Shown: positions 1 to 9,604, counted from the first letter of the stretch. The stretch is 64,000 bases of DNA from Streptococcus cristatus (GCF_003943465.1 NZ_RJPR01000010.1:1-64000), one strand, 5' to 3'. The notes: generated from the letters alone by a model not told the origin. Numbers and translations are program-made.

Positions 1-95
1 TGCACATTGGTTCGTCTTGTTCAGTTTTCAAAGGTCTTTACCGCTCTCTCAAGCGACAACTATATCAGTATATCACCTATCCACTCCCTTGTCAA
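1..95 (-). promoter_or_regulatory. rRNA operon promoter and leader, reading off the left edge
   Basis: On the minus strand there is a consensus TTGACA (90-95), a 17-nt spacer and TATACT (67-72). The leader that follows contains a boxA-like element (24-36, CTTTGAAAAC) and the AACAAGACGAACCAATGTGCA-type sequence I associate with streptococcal rrn leaders. The 16S gene itself would lie left of the window. Bases 96-360 are AT-rich and hold no gene or clear signal that I can see. Confidence 0.8.
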
Positions 96-360
96 CACCT
101 TTTTGAAATTTTTTTATCTTTTTTTCATCTTTTCTTCCAACCCCCTCTAAAATCACCTATAAATCAATAACTAAAAGGGAAAGGTTAACTCTTCTTACCT
201 CTCCCCTATCCACTATATCACCGTGCTGCTAAAGTCTATTAAATATTCCAAATACAATTAAATTCATTCAAACATACTCAAACTAATATAATACACAATC
301 CAATTAATTACTTGAAGAAATTTACTACGGCTTGCTATTAGAGGTTAAAAAGAAATTACT

Positions 361-1632
361 TTATCCCTCATTCATGAGCGGAAACAAGTAGCACTCTTCC
401 CCTTCTTTTCGTTTTTCCAAACCTTTAATTGCTAATTGAAGGAGATCAGCTGCAAATAATTGAATAGAGTCTTGATCCGCTTGTGTTAATTCGATTTGCG
501 AATACTTTCTGCGTAGCCTTTTATAGTTACGCCCCTCTAATTTGAAGAAATCACAATCTTTAAGATAAGCGGTCACTTCCTCAAGATTAGCCAACAATCC
601 CAAATGAAAAGCTGCTGGTGCAAAGGTCCTATCGAGAGGCTGAGCACAAGTGCTCCTAAATTCGATCGTTCCCCGTGTTGTCAAATCTTGGTACTGGTAG
701 CTTCTGTGATTACAAAAATCATCTGCATGGGGGATTACTAGACTTTCCTTGCCACTTAAATTGTATCCCTTGATTTGCTCCTGCTTTAGATACTCTCCGG
801 CTACGATAGGAGGAAAATAATAAGTGTCACCCTCTCGCTCAACATTGAAAATGGCTGTATGATTTAAATAATTGAAAAAATCTTCCTCATCTTTGAAATC
901 ATGGGGATTAACACCGACATTTTCTACTAACAGGCCATGCATCGATTCTTCCCAAAAACGATCTCTAGATATTTTAGTAAAGAAATCCTCTGTCATCAAC
1001 TCTGAATTGGCAAAAAGATAAGCTTTGGCAGCCTCGATTTGATTAAAGGTGTTAATTACCTGTATGAAATTTGCCCGTGAAACATCTAACTGTACCTGGC
1101 TCCCACAAATATAGCTACCATAATCAGGATGGCGATGGAAGAAATCTCCTCCAATTTTCTCACTCAAAGCTAGATATTGCATTAACATTTGATAGCGGGG
1201 ATATTTAACAGGACCATTATCATTCTCCTTCCAGAATGGATGTAAACCATGTCCCTGAAGCTCATGATGACTTTTGCGCAAAATCTTTTGAATGGTGTCT
1301 AGGTAATGATTAAAGCGTCTTTCGACTTCCTGAATCGTTTTCGCTTTTTCAAATGCAAATTCCAAAATATTATAAGACACTTCAAAAAGTATCCGATCTT
1401 CGCTATCTGAAGCTTTTAACTGGATAGGATTGCCCTCTGAATCCCTTCTTTCTACGATAAAGCCATAGTCTGAATTTAGCCTTACTAACAGCTCCCTTGT
1501 TACACGAGTATCTGTTGCTCCTCCCTGAAGATTCACAATTGGAAATTCTAACTCAATCCCAATATATAAGTCTGGATTTTCTTTTATATTTGCCAAATAT
1601 CGTTCTTTCAAAATAGCAATCGAATCTTGCAT
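361..1632 (-). CDS. Glutamate-cysteine ligase-like protein (GCS2-type)
   Basis: A 423-residue protein whose N-terminus carries the GIELEFPIV block typical of gamma-glutamylcysteine synthetases, followed by an E-x-S-x-N-x-L-E type segment (EVSYNILEF). By family it would ligate glutamate to cysteine using ATP, or a related amine. It is a stand-alone ligase, not the roughly 750-residue bifunctional GshF common in streptococci, so the true substrate is uncertain. The ATG at 1632 is chosen because AGGAG lies 6 nt upstream; an upstream in-frame ATG at 1674 has no ribosome site. It sits directly behind the rplQ terminator with no obvious promoter of its own. Confidence 0.75.
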   Translation of the reverse strand: MQDSIAILKERYLANIKENPDLYIGIELEFPIVNLQGGATDTRVTRELLVRLNSDYGFIVERRDSEGNPIQLKASDSEDRILFEVSYNILEFAFEKAKTIQEVERRFNHYLDTIQKILRKSHHELQGHGLHPFWKENDNGPVKYPRYQMLMQYLALSEKIGGDFFHRHPDYGSYICGSQVQLDVSRANFIQVINTFNQIEAAKAYLFANSELMTEDFFTKISRDRFWEESMHGLLVENVGVNPHDFKDEEDFFNYLNHTAIFNVEREGDTYYFPPIVAGEYLKQEQIKGYNLSGKESLVIPHADDFCNHRSYQYQDLTTRGTIEFRSTCAQPLDRTFAPAAFHLGLLANLEEVTAYLKDCDFFKLEGRNYKRLRRKYSQIELTQADQDSIQLFAADLLQLAIKGLEKRKEGEECYLFPLMNEG

Positions 1633-1671
1633 TTCTTCTCCTTCCCTCAAGAAAGTTTTTCTTTTCCCATT

Positions 1672-1735
1672 CAAAAATCAAAAACGCCTGCTTACGAAAT
1701 TGTTTTTCACTAAAAGCAATTTCGTAAACAAGCGT
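1672..1735 (-). terminator. Terminator of the ribosomal superoperon
   Basis: A long stem pairs 1684-1702 with about 1717-1735 (ACGC-TG-TTACGAAATTG arms). On the minus strand it is followed by GTTTTTGATTTTT, a classic intrinsic terminator downstream of rplQ. A second, separate hairpin with perfect 10-bp arms (1765-1774 and 1777-1786, CCGCTAGGAA/TTCCTAGCGG) precedes it and may act as a 3'-end stabiliser. Confidence 0.85.
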
Positions 1736-1852
1736 CTACCCTTTCATCATGATGATGAGTGTTCCCGCTAGGAAAATTCCTAGCGGTAGACCAGAGCTAG
1801 ACTAAGAGTATAAGAACTCCATCATCATAACACTCAACAAAATTGATAAAAA

Positions 1853-2239
1853 TTATACTAATTCAATAATTGCCATTGGCGCAGCATCCCCACGGCGTGG
1901 TTCAGTCTTAAGAATACGAGTGTATCCACCATTGCGCTCAGCATAGCGAGGTGCCAATTCAGAGAATAATTTTTGAAGAGCTGTAGTTGTAGTGTACTTG
2001 TTAGTCTCTTCATTGTAGTTTTCTGATGCAATTTCGTTACGTACAAAAGCTGCTGCTTGACGACGAGCATGCAAGTCACCACGTTTACCAAGAGTAATCA
2101 TTTTTTCAACTGTTTTACGGATTTCTTTAGCACGAGCTTCAGTTGTTACGATTGATTCATTGATAATCAAGTCAGTAGTCAAATCGCGAAGCATTGCTTT
2201 ACGTTGTGAGCTAGTGCGTCCTAGTTTACGGTAAGCCAT
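1853..2239 (-). CDS. rplQ: 50S ribosomal protein L17
   Basis: 128 residues, full length, with the standard start [17 protein letters not shown] and a bacterial L17 core. It is a large-subunit protein near the peptide exit tunnel. It is the last gene of the superoperon, 11 bp after rpoA, and is followed by a palindromic hairpin and a strong terminator. Confidence 0.97.
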   Translation of the reverse strand: MAYRKLGRTSSQRKAMLRDLTTDLIINESIVTTEARAKEIRKTVEKMITLGKRGDLHARRQAAAFVRNEIASENYNEETNKYTTTTALQKLFSELAPRYAERNGGYTRILKTEPRRGDAAPMAIIELV

Positions 2240-2250
2240 GTATTCCTCCT

Positions 2251-3189
2251 TTATTTATCATTTCTTAACCCAAGACCAAGGTCAGCAAGTTTAACTTTAA
2301 CTTCTTCAAGACTCTTGCGGCCCAAGTTACGAACTTTCATCATTTCAGGCTCAGATTTTTCTGTCAAATCAAAGACAGTATTAATTCCTGCACGTTTCAG
2401 ACAGTTATATGAACGAACTGATAGATCCAATTCTTCAATAGTACGTTCCAAAATGCGATCATCTGAAGATTTCTCTGTTTCCTTCATCACATCAGTTGAA
2501 ATAGCAACTTCTGTTAAATCTGTAAAGAGGTTCAGATGCTCTGTCAGGATACGAGCTGATAGTCCCAAAGCGTCTTCGGGAATAATTGTTCCATTCGTTA
2601 AAATTTCAAGGGTAAGTTTATCAAAACCATCGTTGCTACCAACACGAGCTGGTTCAACCTGGTAATTTACTTTTGTCACAGGCGTATAGATAGAATCTAC
2701 CGCAAGTGTGCCCACTGGTGCATCATCTTTTTTATTTTCATCAGCTGGTACATATCCACGACCGCTATTCACAGCCATTTTCGCTTTGAAGCGAGCACCT
2801 TCACTGATTGTAAAGAGATAATGATCAGGGTTTACAATTTCGATATCACTGTCTGTCAAAATATCTCCAGCAGTTACTTCTGCAGGACCTTCAACATCCA
2901 GTTCAATCATCTTTTCGTCTTGGACGTAAGATTTTACAGCAATCCCCTTGATGTTCAGAATGATCTGCATAACATCTTCACGGACCCCAGAAATCGTATC
3001 AAATTCGTGCAATACTCCTTCAATGTTTATAGAAGTCACTGCTGCACCTGGAAGTGAGGCGAGAAGTACACGACGAAGCGAATTTCCAAGTGTTGTACCG
3101 TAACCGCGTTCTAGCGGCTCAACTACAAACTTGCCATAATTTTTATTTTCATCAATTTTTGTTATATTTGGTTTTTCAAACTCAATCAT
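2251..3189 (-). CDS. rpoA: RNA polymerase alpha subunit
   Basis: 312 residues. The N-terminal assembly domain (about 1-230, with [14 protein letters not shown]) dimerises and nucleates the core enzyme. An acidic linker around 230-245 leads to the C-terminal domain, which binds UP elements and activators ([22 protein letters not shown]). It lies in the conserved order rpsM-rpsK-rpoA-rplQ, which couples transcription-enzyme and ribosome synthesis. Confidence 0.98.
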   Translation of the reverse strand: MIEFEKPNITKIDENKNYGKFVVEPLERGYGTTLGNSLRRVLLASLPGAAVTSINIEGVLHEFDTISGVREDVMQIILNIKGIAVKSYVQDEKMIELDVEGPAEVTAGDILTDSDIEIVNPDHYLFTISEGARFKAKMAVNSGRGYVPADENKKDDAPVGTLAVDSIYTPVTKVNYQVEPARVGSNDGFDKLTLEILTNGTIIPEDALGLSARILTEHLNLFTDLTEVAISTDVMKETEKSSDDRILERTIEELDLSVRSYNCLKRAGINTVFDLTEKSEPEMMKVRNLGRKSLEEVKVKLADLGLGLRNDK

Positions 3190-3234
3190 TTAGTTAACTC
3201 CCTCTTAAACGAAAAGCAGTGTAATTGTTTATGA

Positions 3235-3618
3235 TTATACACGGCGACGTTTTGGAGGACGAGCACCATTGTGTGGCACAGGAGTCACATCACGAATAGC
3301 AGTTACTTCCAGACCAGCTGCAGCAAGTGCACGAATAGCTGACTCACGACCAGAACCTGGACCTTTAACTGTAACTTCAACTGATTTAAGACCGTGTTCT
3401 TGTGCAGACTTAGCAGCTGCTTCAGATGCCATTTGGGCAGCAAATGGTGTAGATTTACGAGAACCTTTGAAACCAAGAGCACCAGCAGATGACCAAGCAA
3501 TCGCGTTACCATGCACATCAGTAATCATAACAATAGTGTTATTAAATGTAGCGTGAATATGTGCAATACCAGATTCGATATTTTTCTTCACACGACGTTT
3601 ACGTGTTGGTTTAGCCAA
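3235..3618 (-). CDS. rpsK: 30S ribosomal protein S11
   Basis: 127 residues with the diagnostic C-terminus [18 protein letters not shown] and the central [11 protein letters not shown] segment. S11 sits on the small-subunit platform near the anticodon-SD helix. Start MAKPTRKRR is preceded by GGAGG in the 17-nt gap from rpsM. Confidence 0.98.
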
Positions 3619-3635
3619 GACTTTTACCTCCTATA

Positions 3636-4001
3636 TTATTTTTTCTTACCTGCAATCGCAACGGCTTTACCTTTACGAGTACGAGCATTGTTCTTAGTGT
3701 TTTGTCCACGGACAGGAAGTCCACGACGGTGACGGATACCACGGTATGAACCGATTTCCATCAAACGTTTGATGTTAAGGTTTACTTCACGACGAAGGTC
3801 ACCTTCAACCTTGATTGCATCTACTTCGCGACGGATTGCGTCTTCTTGATCTGATGTCAAATCTTTGACACGGATATCTTCTGAGATTCCAGCCGCAGCC
3901 AAAATTTTCTTAGAAGTTGGAAGTCCGATACCATACACGTAAGTAAGTGAAACGACTACACGTTTGTCATTTGGAATGTCAACTCCAGCAATACGAGCCA
4001 T
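3636..4001 (-). CDS. rpsM: 30S ribosomal protein S13
   Basis: 121 residues, starting [14 protein letters not shown] and ending in the basic [15 protein letters not shown] tail that reaches toward the P-site tRNA. It has the helix-two-turn-helix region ([24 protein letters not shown]) of the family. It is placed between rpmJ and rpsK as usual in Firmicutes. Confidence 0.98.
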   Translation of the reverse strand: MARIAGVDIPNDKRVVVSLTYVYGIGLPTSKKILAAAGISEDIRVKDLTSDQEDAIRREVDAIKVEGDLRREVNLNIKRLMEIGSYRGIRHRRGLPVRGQNTKNNARTRKGKAVAIAGKKK

Positions 4002-4018
4002 GTTTTCTCCTTTCTATC

Positions 4019-4135
4019 TTATCCTTGACGTTGTTTGTGTTTTGGATTTGCTGGGCAAATTACCATAACACGGCCATTACGACGAATAACTTTACAGTAT
4101 TCGCAAATTGGTTTGACCGATGGTCTTACTTTCAT
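4019..4135 (-). CDS. rpmJ: 50S ribosomal protein L36 (zinc form)
   Basis: 38 residues ([14 protein letters not shown]... ending KQRQG). The zinc ligands of the C+ form are all present: Cys11, Cys14, Cys27 and His33. It lies between infA and rpsM. It is a late-assembling large-subunit protein. Confidence 0.96.
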
Positions 4136-4159
4136 TTCTTATCCCTCCAAGTTTTTCGA

Positions 4160-4378
4160 TTATTTAAAGCGGTAAGTGATCCGTCCACGTGTCAAATCAT
4201 AAGGACTCATCTCGACAGTAACACGATCTCCCGCTAAAATACGAATATAGTTTTTACGAATTTTACCAGAAACTGTTGCTAAAATCTGATGTCCATTTTC
4301 AAGTTCAACCGTAAACATTGCGTTCGGCATCGTATCAACTACTTTGCCTTCGACTTCAATCACATCGTCTTTTGCCAC
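4160..4378 (-). CDS. infA: Translation initiation factor IF-1 (GTG start)
   Basis: 72 residues forming a single OB fold ([19 protein letters not shown], ending GRITYRFK). IF-1 blocks the ribosomal A site during initiation. The start is GTG at 4378, set by GGGAGG 8 nt upstream; the longer upstream reading lacks an SD and would add an unrelated 14-residue leader. A private promoter (4451-4479) and a short hairpin (4410-4425, CCTCTG-AGCA-CAGAGG) lie just upstream. Confidence 0.95.
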   Translation of the reverse strand: MAKDDVIEVEGKVVDTMPNAMFTVELENGHQILATVSGKIRKNYIRILAGDRVTVEMSPYDLTRGRITYRFK

Positions 4379-4450
4379 GCAAAAGCACCTCCCTAAATTT
4401 CGATAGATTCCTCTGAGCACAGAGGTAACAATTATAAGTCAGACTAACTC

Positions 4451-4479
4451 ATTGTATCACTACTTGTCAAATATTGCAA
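4451..4479 (-). promoter_or_regulatory. Internal promoter upstream of infA
   Basis: TTGCAA (4474-4479), a 17-nt spacer and TACAAT (4451-4456) lie in the 116-bp adk-infA gap. The -35 hexamer is identical to that of the S10 promoter. It would let infA-rpmJ-rpsM-rpsK-rpoA-rplQ be transcribed apart from the upstream ribosomal genes. Confidence 0.65.
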
Positions 4480-4494
4480 GCGAGAAAAACGCTT

Positions 4495-5133
4495 TTATTT
4501 TAAATTTGACAAGACTTTTTCGATATCTGAGAAGACTGCCTCAATCTCTTGATTGCCCTGAATGTCGTGAACGAGTCCTTTAGCGCGGTAATGATCAATA
4601 ATTGGTTGGCCTTGAGCGATATTAACATCCAAACGACGTTTTACTGTTTCAGGCTTGTCGTCTTCACGTTGATAGTAATCTTCTTCTTTGTAATCCACTG
4701 GTGGGTTGAAAACTTTGTGGAAGGTTTCCCCTGTTTCACGGTGGATAATCCGTCCACTCAAACGTTCTAACAAACTATCTGGATTTACTTCGATATTGAT
4801 AACTGCGTCAAGTTGGATGCCTAGATCCGCAAGGATTTGATCCAAAGCATGGGCTTGATCAATTGTCCGTGGATAACCGTCCAACAAGAAACCAGTCTCT
4901 TTAATATCATCCTGTGCCAAGCGCTCTTTCACGATTCCGTTTGTCACTTCATCTGGCACCAACTCGCCTTTAGAAATGTAGGAGTTCGCTAAAATACCCA
5001 TTTCTGTTTCATTGGCCATAGCAGCACGGAACATATCCCCAGTTGAAATATGTGCCACGTGGAATTGTTCCACAATTTTGGCTGCTTGTGTTCCCTTGCC
5101 TGCACCTGGCAAGCCCATAATCAAAAGATTCAT
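4495..5133 (-). CDS. adk: Adenylate kinase
   Basis: 212 residues. The Walker A loop GLPGAGKGT is at residues 7-15, with [10 protein letters not shown] for AMP binding. The lid region ([19 protein letters not shown]) carries no Cys4 zinc site, so it is the non-zinc version. It catalyses ATP + AMP to 2 ADP in the cytosol. It sits between secY and infA in the usual Gram-positive order, but a terminator-like hairpin separates it from secY. Confidence 0.97.
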   Translation of the reverse strand: MNLLIMGLPGAGKGTQAAKIVEQFHVAHISTGDMFRAAMANETEMGILANSYISKGELVPDEVTNGIVKERLAQDDIKETGFLLDGYPRTIDQAHALDQILADLGIQLDAVINIEVNPDSLLERLSGRIIHRETGETFHKVFNPPVDYKEEDYYQREDDKPETVKRRLDVNIAQGQPIIDHYRAKGLVHDIQGNQEIEAVFSDIEKVLSNLK

Positions 5134-5190
5134 GTTTTGTCTCCTTTTTTGTTTTTAAAGCAATCTATTAAAACACTTAATAAACTTTTT

Positions 5191-5224
5191 TAAAAACAAA
5201 ATAGAAGGTTGACTAAGTCAACCT
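5191..5224 (-). terminator. Terminator-like hairpin between secY and adk
   Basis: The palindrome AGGTTGACT/AGTCAACCT (5206-5224) is followed on the minus strand by CTATTTTGTTTTT. It lies right after the secY stop codon, so it should reduce read-through from the spc block into adk and downstream genes. Partial termination is inference. Confidence 0.6.
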
Positions 5225-5228
5225 ATTT

Positions 5229-6539
5229 CTATTCTGTTGTAGTATCCATAAATCCGACATACTTACGCTTCAGAAGATAACCTTCCAACTGTTTCATTCC
5301 TTCAATTCCTGTTGAAATGATGATAAGAAGACTAGTTCCTCCAAGAGCAACTGCATCGGTCAGACCGAAAAGATCTTTGGCTAGGATCGGAATGATTGTG
5401 ATAATTCCTAGGAATAGTGAGCCAACTGTCGCCAAACGGCGAAGCAATTTAGACATATATTCTTCCGTTCCCTTACCTGGACGAACACCTGGGATATAGG
5501 CTCCACTCTTTTGTAAATTCTCTGCTGTCTTTTCAGGATTAATTTGTACAAATGTATAAAAGAAAGTAAAGAGAATAATCAAGAGAGCATAGGTAAACAT
5601 ACCACTGATGGTTGTAGTCGCCAGAAGCGCCTGCGCCGTCCGAACCCATGATGCGTTATAGCCCATAGCACTTACAAATTGGAAGATAGCTGCTGGAGCA
5701 GCTGTAATCGAACTTGCAAAGATAACTGGGATAACACCAGCAGGATTCACTTTTAACGGTAGGTAGGAACTTGAAGGGGCACCTTGAGCAATCTTCGTAT
5801 ATTGAATTGGAATTTTGTACTCAGCTTGTTGCACAAAGGTTGTGAAATAGATAATCACCAAAACCGCAACAATTAAAATTCCAACGAAAATCAAAGACGA
5901 ATTGAGTCGATCGCTCGGGATATTAACAAAGTAATCTTCATAGATTCCTTTGATCATACCAGGAATACCAGATACAATCCCTGCAAAGATAATCATGGAT
6001 ACACCATTACCATAACCCTTATCTGTAATTTGCTCTCCTAACCAGGTCACAATAACTGAACCTGTCGTGAGGAGGGCACCAATCAAAAGATAGGTTTGCC
6101 AATTTGGATTCGCTACTAGTTTGGTTCTCGACAAAGTCGCAAACCCAGCTGTAATCCCGATGGATTGGACAAAGGCCAATACCAGAGAAATATAGCGAGT
6201 TGCCTGATTCAGCTTTCTCCGTCCGACTTCCCCTTGCTTGCCCCACTCTACAAATTTTGGAAGCAAATCCATTTGCAAGAGCTGAACCACGATCGAAGCC
6301 GTGATGTAAGGGCTAACTCCGAGAGCAAAAACAGAGAAGTTACGCATGGCATTCCCTGAAACCAAGCTAAGCATGTTTAAGAAAGGTAAATCGCTTAAAC
6401 TATTCAATGCTTTCGCATTAATTCCTGGAACGGTTATAGTTGTACCAATACGGAAAACTAAGATGATGAATAGTGTGAACAAAATCTTAGACCGTACTTG
6501 TTTTATTTTAAGTGCGTCTTTTAATAGCTTGAAAAACAT
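5229..6539 (-). CDS. secY: Protein translocase subunit SecY
   Basis: 436 residues with about ten hydrophobic segments. It is the channel subunit of the SecYEG translocon in the membrane. Recognisable blocks are FVFRIGTTITVPGIN near TM1, the plug region FLNMLSLVSGNAMRNFSV and the cytosolic loop LQKSGAYIPGVRPGKGTE. It lies between rplO and adk, as in most Firmicutes. Confidence 0.97.
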   Translation of the reverse strand: MFFKLLKDALKIKQVRSKILFTLFIILVFRIGTTITVPGINAKALNSLSDLPFLNMLSLVSGNAMRNFSVFALGVSPYITASIVVQLLQMDLLPKFVEWGKQGEVGRRKLNQATRYISLVLAFVQSIGITAGFATLSRTKLVANPNWQTYLLIGALLTTGSVIVTWLGEQITDKGYGNGVSMIIFAGIVSGIPGMIKGIYEDYFVNIPSDRLNSSLIFVGILIVAVLVIIYFTTFVQQAEYKIPIQYTKIAQGAPSSSYLPLKVNPAGVIPVIFASSITAAPAAIFQFVSAMGYNASWVRTAQALLATTTISGMFTYALLIILFTFFYTFVQINPEKTAENLQKSGAYIPGVRPGKGTEEYMSKLLRRLATVGSLFLGIITIIPILAKDLFGLTDAVALGGTSLLIIISTGIEGMKQLEGYLLKRKYVGFMDTTTE

Positions 6540-6551
6540 AGGTCACCTCTC

Positions 6552-6992
6552 TTAGATGACTTCGACTGAACCACCTTTAGCAGTGATAGCTTCTTCAGCT
6601 GATTTAGAGAATTTAGCTGCTTTAACAGTCAACTTCTTAGTCAATTCTCCGTTACCAAGAATCTTAACACCAGATTTTTCAGCTTTTACAATACCTGCTT
6701 CGATGAGAACCACTGGAGTTACTTCTGCACCATCTTCAAAGACATTTAATTGGTCAAGGTTAACAATCGCGTATTCTTTACGGTTTACATTCAAGAAACC
6801 ACGTTTTGGTACACGACGGAACAATGGAGTTTGTCCACCTTCAAAACCAAGACGAACACCGCCACCGCTACGTGCTTTTTGACCTTTTTGACCGCGACCA
6901 GAAGTTTTACCGTTACCTGATGAAGTACCGCGACCAACACGGTTGCGAACTTTACGTGAACCTGCAGCAGGTTGTAATTCATGAAGTTTCAT
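6552..6992 (-). CDS. rplO: 50S ribosomal protein L15
   Basis: 146 residues starting [18 protein letters not shown], with the Gly/Arg-rich N-terminal region ([20 protein letters not shown]) that threads into 23S rRNA. The start at 6992 has GAGGAG upstream; a longer in-frame extension reaching 7103 is translation of the spacer and is not used. It is followed after 12 bp by secY. Confidence 0.96.
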   Translation of the reverse strand: MKLHELQPAAGSRKVRNRVGRGTSSGNGKTSGRGQKGQKARSGGGVRLGFEGGQTPLFRRVPKRGFLNVNRKEYAIVNLDQLNVFEDGAEVTPVVLIEAGIVKAEKSGVKILGNGELTKKLTVKAAKFSKSAEEAITAKGGSVEVI

Positions 6993-7031
6993 TATTTTTT
7001 CTCCTCTTTTGTAAAATGCTAGCGCTCGTAC

Positions 7032-7111
7032 CAGAGAAAAGGTGTCTCTGATACAAACTCGCCTATACATATATTTAGTTTTAGGGGCTGAGAAAATTCT
7101 CAAATCCCCTA
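7032..7111 (-). other. Two hairpins in the rpmD-rplO spacer
   Basis: The 151-bp gap holds a bipartite hairpin (TAGGGG 7082-7087 with CCCCTA 7106-7111; TGAGAA 7089-7094 with TTCTCA 7097-7102) and a second one (CAGAGA 7032-7037 with TCTCTG 7045-7050). Neither has a T-run, so they look like mRNA processing or stability elements rather than terminators. Confidence 0.5.
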
Positions 7112-7143
7112 ATGTATCTTAATAAAAGTCTTTCAGCTAAGGC

Positions 7144-7326
7144 TTACTTAACTTCTTCAACAGTTACCAAGTGAGATACAGCAGTGATCATACCGCGTAC
7201 CGCTGGATTGTCTTCTTTGATAACTGAGCTGTTCAATTTGCCAAGTCCAAGTGCTACAACAGTTTTACGTTGTGACGGGATGCGTCCGATTGGAGACTTA
7301 GTCAAAGTAATTTTAATTTGAGCCAT
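7144..7326 (-). CDS. rpmD: 50S ribosomal protein L30
   Basis: 60 residues ([20 protein letters not shown]...), the short bacterial L30 with the conserved [10 protein letters not shown] segment. The start at 7326 follows GGGGA; the upstream extension is spacer. It lies in the usual rpsE-rpmD-rplO order. Confidence 0.96.
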   Translation of the reverse strand: MAQIKITLTKSPIGRIPSQRKTVVALGLGKLNSSVIKEDNPAVRGMITAVSHLVTVEEVK

Positions 7327-7339
7327 GAGTTCCCCTTTC

Positions 7340-7834
7340 TTAAGCCAAGTCAGAAACTGAAATACCACGAAGGGCAGCAACTTCTTCAGCGCGTTTCAAT
7401 TGTTTCAAGCCTTCAACAGTTGCGCGAACGATGTTGATTGGAGTGTTTGAACCAAGTGATTTAGATGTAACATCTGCCACACCTGCCAATTCGATGACGG
7501 CACGGACAGCACCACCAGCAGCAACTCCAGAACCTTCAACAGCTGGCTTAAGCAATACTTTCGCTCCACCAAATTCTGAAAGAACTTCGTGAGGAATAGT
7601 TGTACCAACCATTGGAACTTCGATCAAGTTTTTCTTCGCATCTTCAACTGCTTTACGGATAGCTTCTGGTACTTCTTGAGCTTTACCAGTACCGAAACCA
7701 ACACGACCGTTGCGGTCACCAACTACTACAAGAGCTGCAAAACGAAGACGACGTCCACCTTTAACAACTTTAGTAACACGGTTGACTGCAACTAAGCGTT
7801 CTTCAAGTTCAACTGCATTGTCTTTAAATGCCAT
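7340..7834 (-). CDS. rpsE: 30S ribosomal protein S5
   Basis: 164 residues with the dsRNA-binding-like N-terminal domain ([21 protein letters not shown]) and the C-terminal domain ([18 protein letters not shown]). S5 contributes to translational accuracy and to the mRNA entry channel. Loop VKGGRRLRF corresponds to the region where spectinomycin resistance changes occur; I see no obvious alteration. Confidence 0.97.
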   Translation of the reverse strand: MAFKDNAVELEERLVAVNRVTKVVKGGRRLRFAALVVVGDRNGRVGFGTGKAQEVPEAIRKAVEDAKKNLIEVPMVGTTIPHEVLSEFGGAKVLLKPAVEGSGVAAGGAVRAVIELAGVADVTSKSLGSNTPINIVRATVEGLKQLKRAEEVAALRGISVSDLA

Positions 7835-7852
7835 TTTCTAGTGTCCTCCCTA

Positions 7853-8209
7853 TTAGAATTTCAATCCGTTTTCACGAGCTGCATCAGCCAAAGCTTTTAC
7901 ACGTCCGTGATAGAGATATCCACCGCGGTCAAACACCACTTCAGAAATACCTTTAGCAACTGCACGTTCTGCAACGAGTTTACCTACAACAACGGCTTGT
8001 TCAGTTTTAGTTCCTTTTGAAACTTCTTTGTCAAGAGTTGAAGCGCTTGCGAGCGTTACACCCGCTACGTCATCAATCACTTGAGCGTAGATGCCTGTAT
8101 TAGAACGGAATACGTTCAAACGTGGGCGATCAGCAGTTCCAGAGAGTTTTCCGCGAACGCGACGGTGGCGTTTTTGGCGGATTTTATTTTTATCTGGTTT
8201 CGTAATCAC
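7853..8209 (-). CDS. rplR: 50S ribosomal protein L18 (GTG start)
   Basis: 118 residues, beginning with [20 protein letters not shown] after the initiator and ending [11 protein letters not shown]. It binds 5S rRNA. The GTG at 8209 is preferred: the GTG at 8218 is itself part of the AGAGGTG ribosome site. Length matches other streptococcal L18 proteins. Confidence 0.95.
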   Translation of the reverse strand: MITKPDKNKIRQKRHRRVRGKLSGTADRPRLNVFRSNTGIYAQVIDDVAGVTLASASTLDKEVSKGTKTEQAVVVGKLVAERAVAKGISEVVFDRGGYLYHGRVKALADAARENGLKF

Positions 8210-8294
8210 AATTTTCACCTCTTATTTTTATTGACGTGCCTTAGCACAAAATCGGAAAATAAATTGGCTGGCTGAAAAGATCAGCCAATCAATA

Positions 8295-8831
8295 TTATTT
8301 ACCAGTTTTACCTTCTTTGCGGCGAACGAATTCACCAACGTAACGGATACCTTTACCTTTATATGGTTCTGGTGCACGAAGGCTACGTACATAAGCAGCT
8401 GTTTGTCCAACTGCTTCTTTTGAAATTCCGCTAACAACGATTGTTGTTGGGTTTGGAAGTTCAAAAGTAATTCCTTCTGGAGCTTCAACTTCGTCTGGGT
8501 GAGATTTACCTACAGCCAAGACAAGTTTTGATCCTTGAAGTTGTGCACGGTAACCGACCCCACGCATTTCAAGTTCTTTCTTGAATCCTTCTGATACTCC
8601 AACAACCATGTTGTTCAAAAGGGCACGAGTAGTTCCGTGGATTGTTTTCATTTCTTTTGAATCGTTTGGACGGTGAAGAGTTACTTCAGTTCCTTCCACA
8701 CGGATTTCAATATCTTTTGAGAACTCACGAGTCAGTTCTCCTTTAGGTCCTTTTACAGTTACAACGTTGTCATTGTTAGTGATTTCAACACCAGCAGGCA
8801 ACACGATAACCTTATTACCAATACGTGACAT
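8295..8831 (-). CDS. rplF: 50S ribosomal protein L6
   Basis: 178 residues made of two repeated alpha/beta domains. The C-terminus has the family signature [26 protein letters not shown]6 lies near the GTPase-associated centre. Start [16 protein letters not shown] is standard. Confidence 0.97.
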   Translation of the reverse strand: MSRIGNKVIVLPAGVEITNNDNVVTVKGPKGELTREFSKDIEIRVEGTEVTLHRPNDSKEMKTIHGTTRALLNNMVVGVSEGFKKELEMRGVGYRAQLQGSKLVLAVGKSHPDEVEAPEGITFELPNPTTIVVSGISKEAVGQTAAYVRSLRAPEPYKGKGIRYVGEFVRRKEGKTGK

Positions 8832-8885
8832 GTTTATTTTCTCCTGTTAAATTGTCAGGCCGCAAGCGACCAGTTTTCACGGGGC

Positions 8886-9016
8886 TTAAATCGATTTCTC
8901 GATTTAAAGGAACATTTAGGTTTCAATTTCAAAGTGAATCTATGCTTCGTCTCGCAAGCATAACTTTTGAGTTAGGCAAGAGACGATAACGAAGAGTCAC
9001 AAAGAAATTGGGAGCT
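8886..9016 (-). other. Structured RNA element 1, rpsH-rplF spacer
   Basis: The spacer contains a perfect 9-bp hairpin (TTAAATCGA 8886-8894 with TCGATTTAA 8899-8907), then a nested fold. An outer stem pairs CAATTTC (8924-8930) with GAAATTG (9004-9010) and GTGA (8934-8937) with TCAC (8997-9000). An inner stem pairs TCGTCTC (8947-8953) with GAGACGA (8980-8986). A homologous element with compensatory changes lies after rpsH (9499-9604). Confidence 0.6.
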
Positions 9017-9021
9017 AAATA

Positions 9022-9420
9022 TTACCAAACGTAAGCGATAACTTCCCCACCAACGTTCTTTTGGCGTGCTTCTTTATCAGTCAGCAAACCTTCAGATGTT
9101 GAAAGGATAGCAATTCCAAGTCCGTTCAAGACTTTTGGAAGGTCTTCGCGTTTCTTGTAAACACGTAGACCTGGTTTTGAAACACGTTTCAAACCAGTGA
9201 TAACTTTTTCACCATTTTGTCCGTACTTAAGGAATACACGGATGATGCCTTGTTTGTCATCTTCGATGATTTCAACGTTTTTTACAAAACCTTCACGCTT
9301 CAGGATTTCAGCAATCCCTTTTTTGATGTTTGATGCAGGTACTTCAAGTACTTCGTGGTTCGCTTGATTAGCGTTACGGATACGAGTCAAAAAGTCTGCA
9401 ATTGGGTCAGTCATAACCAT
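9022..9420 (-). CDS. rpsH: 30S ribosomal protein S8
   Basis: 132 residues ([20 protein letters not shown]... ending GGEVIAYVW), standard length. S8 is a primary 16S rRNA binder, and in Enterobacteria it also represses the spc operon by binding its mRNA. Here the gene is flanked on both sides by homologous structured spacers, which makes an autoregulatory role worth considering but unproven. Confidence 0.97.
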   Translation of the reverse strand: MVMTDPIADFLTRIRNANQANHEVLEVPASNIKKGIAEILKREGFVKNVEIIEDDKQGIIRVFLKYGQNGEKVITGLKRVSKPGLRVYKKREDLPKVLNGLGIAILSTSEGLLTDKEARQKNVGGEVIAYVW

Positions 9421-9498
9421 TTTATATTTCTCCTCTTACTAGTAGTTTGCAAGCTGCACTTGCTAGTTAATGATTGAGCTAGGCTCAGAATATGTTCC

Positions 9499-9604
9499 TA
9501 GGTTTCAATTCCTAAGTGAGTCTAGGCATCGGCTTGTAGGCATAGTAGGCATAACTAAAGTTAGGAAAAAGCCGATAACGAAGAATCATGACGGAATTGG
9601 AAGC
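9499..9604 (-). other. Structured RNA element 2, rpsN-rpsH spacer
   Basis: Clearly related to the 8917-9016 element. The outer stem is CAATTCC (9506-9512) with GGAATTG (9593-9599); the inner stem is ATCGGCTT (9528-9535) with AAGCCGAT (9569-9576). Compared with element 1 both strands of each stem have changed so that pairing is kept, which supports a functional RNA fold. Confidence 0.6.

Noticed and set aside
1-60. Downstream tail of a 16S-23S spacer on the plus strand
   Set aside because: The sequence resembles the start of a spacer, but no tRNA or 23S follows, and the minus strand has a perfect rrn promoter placed to read it as leader.
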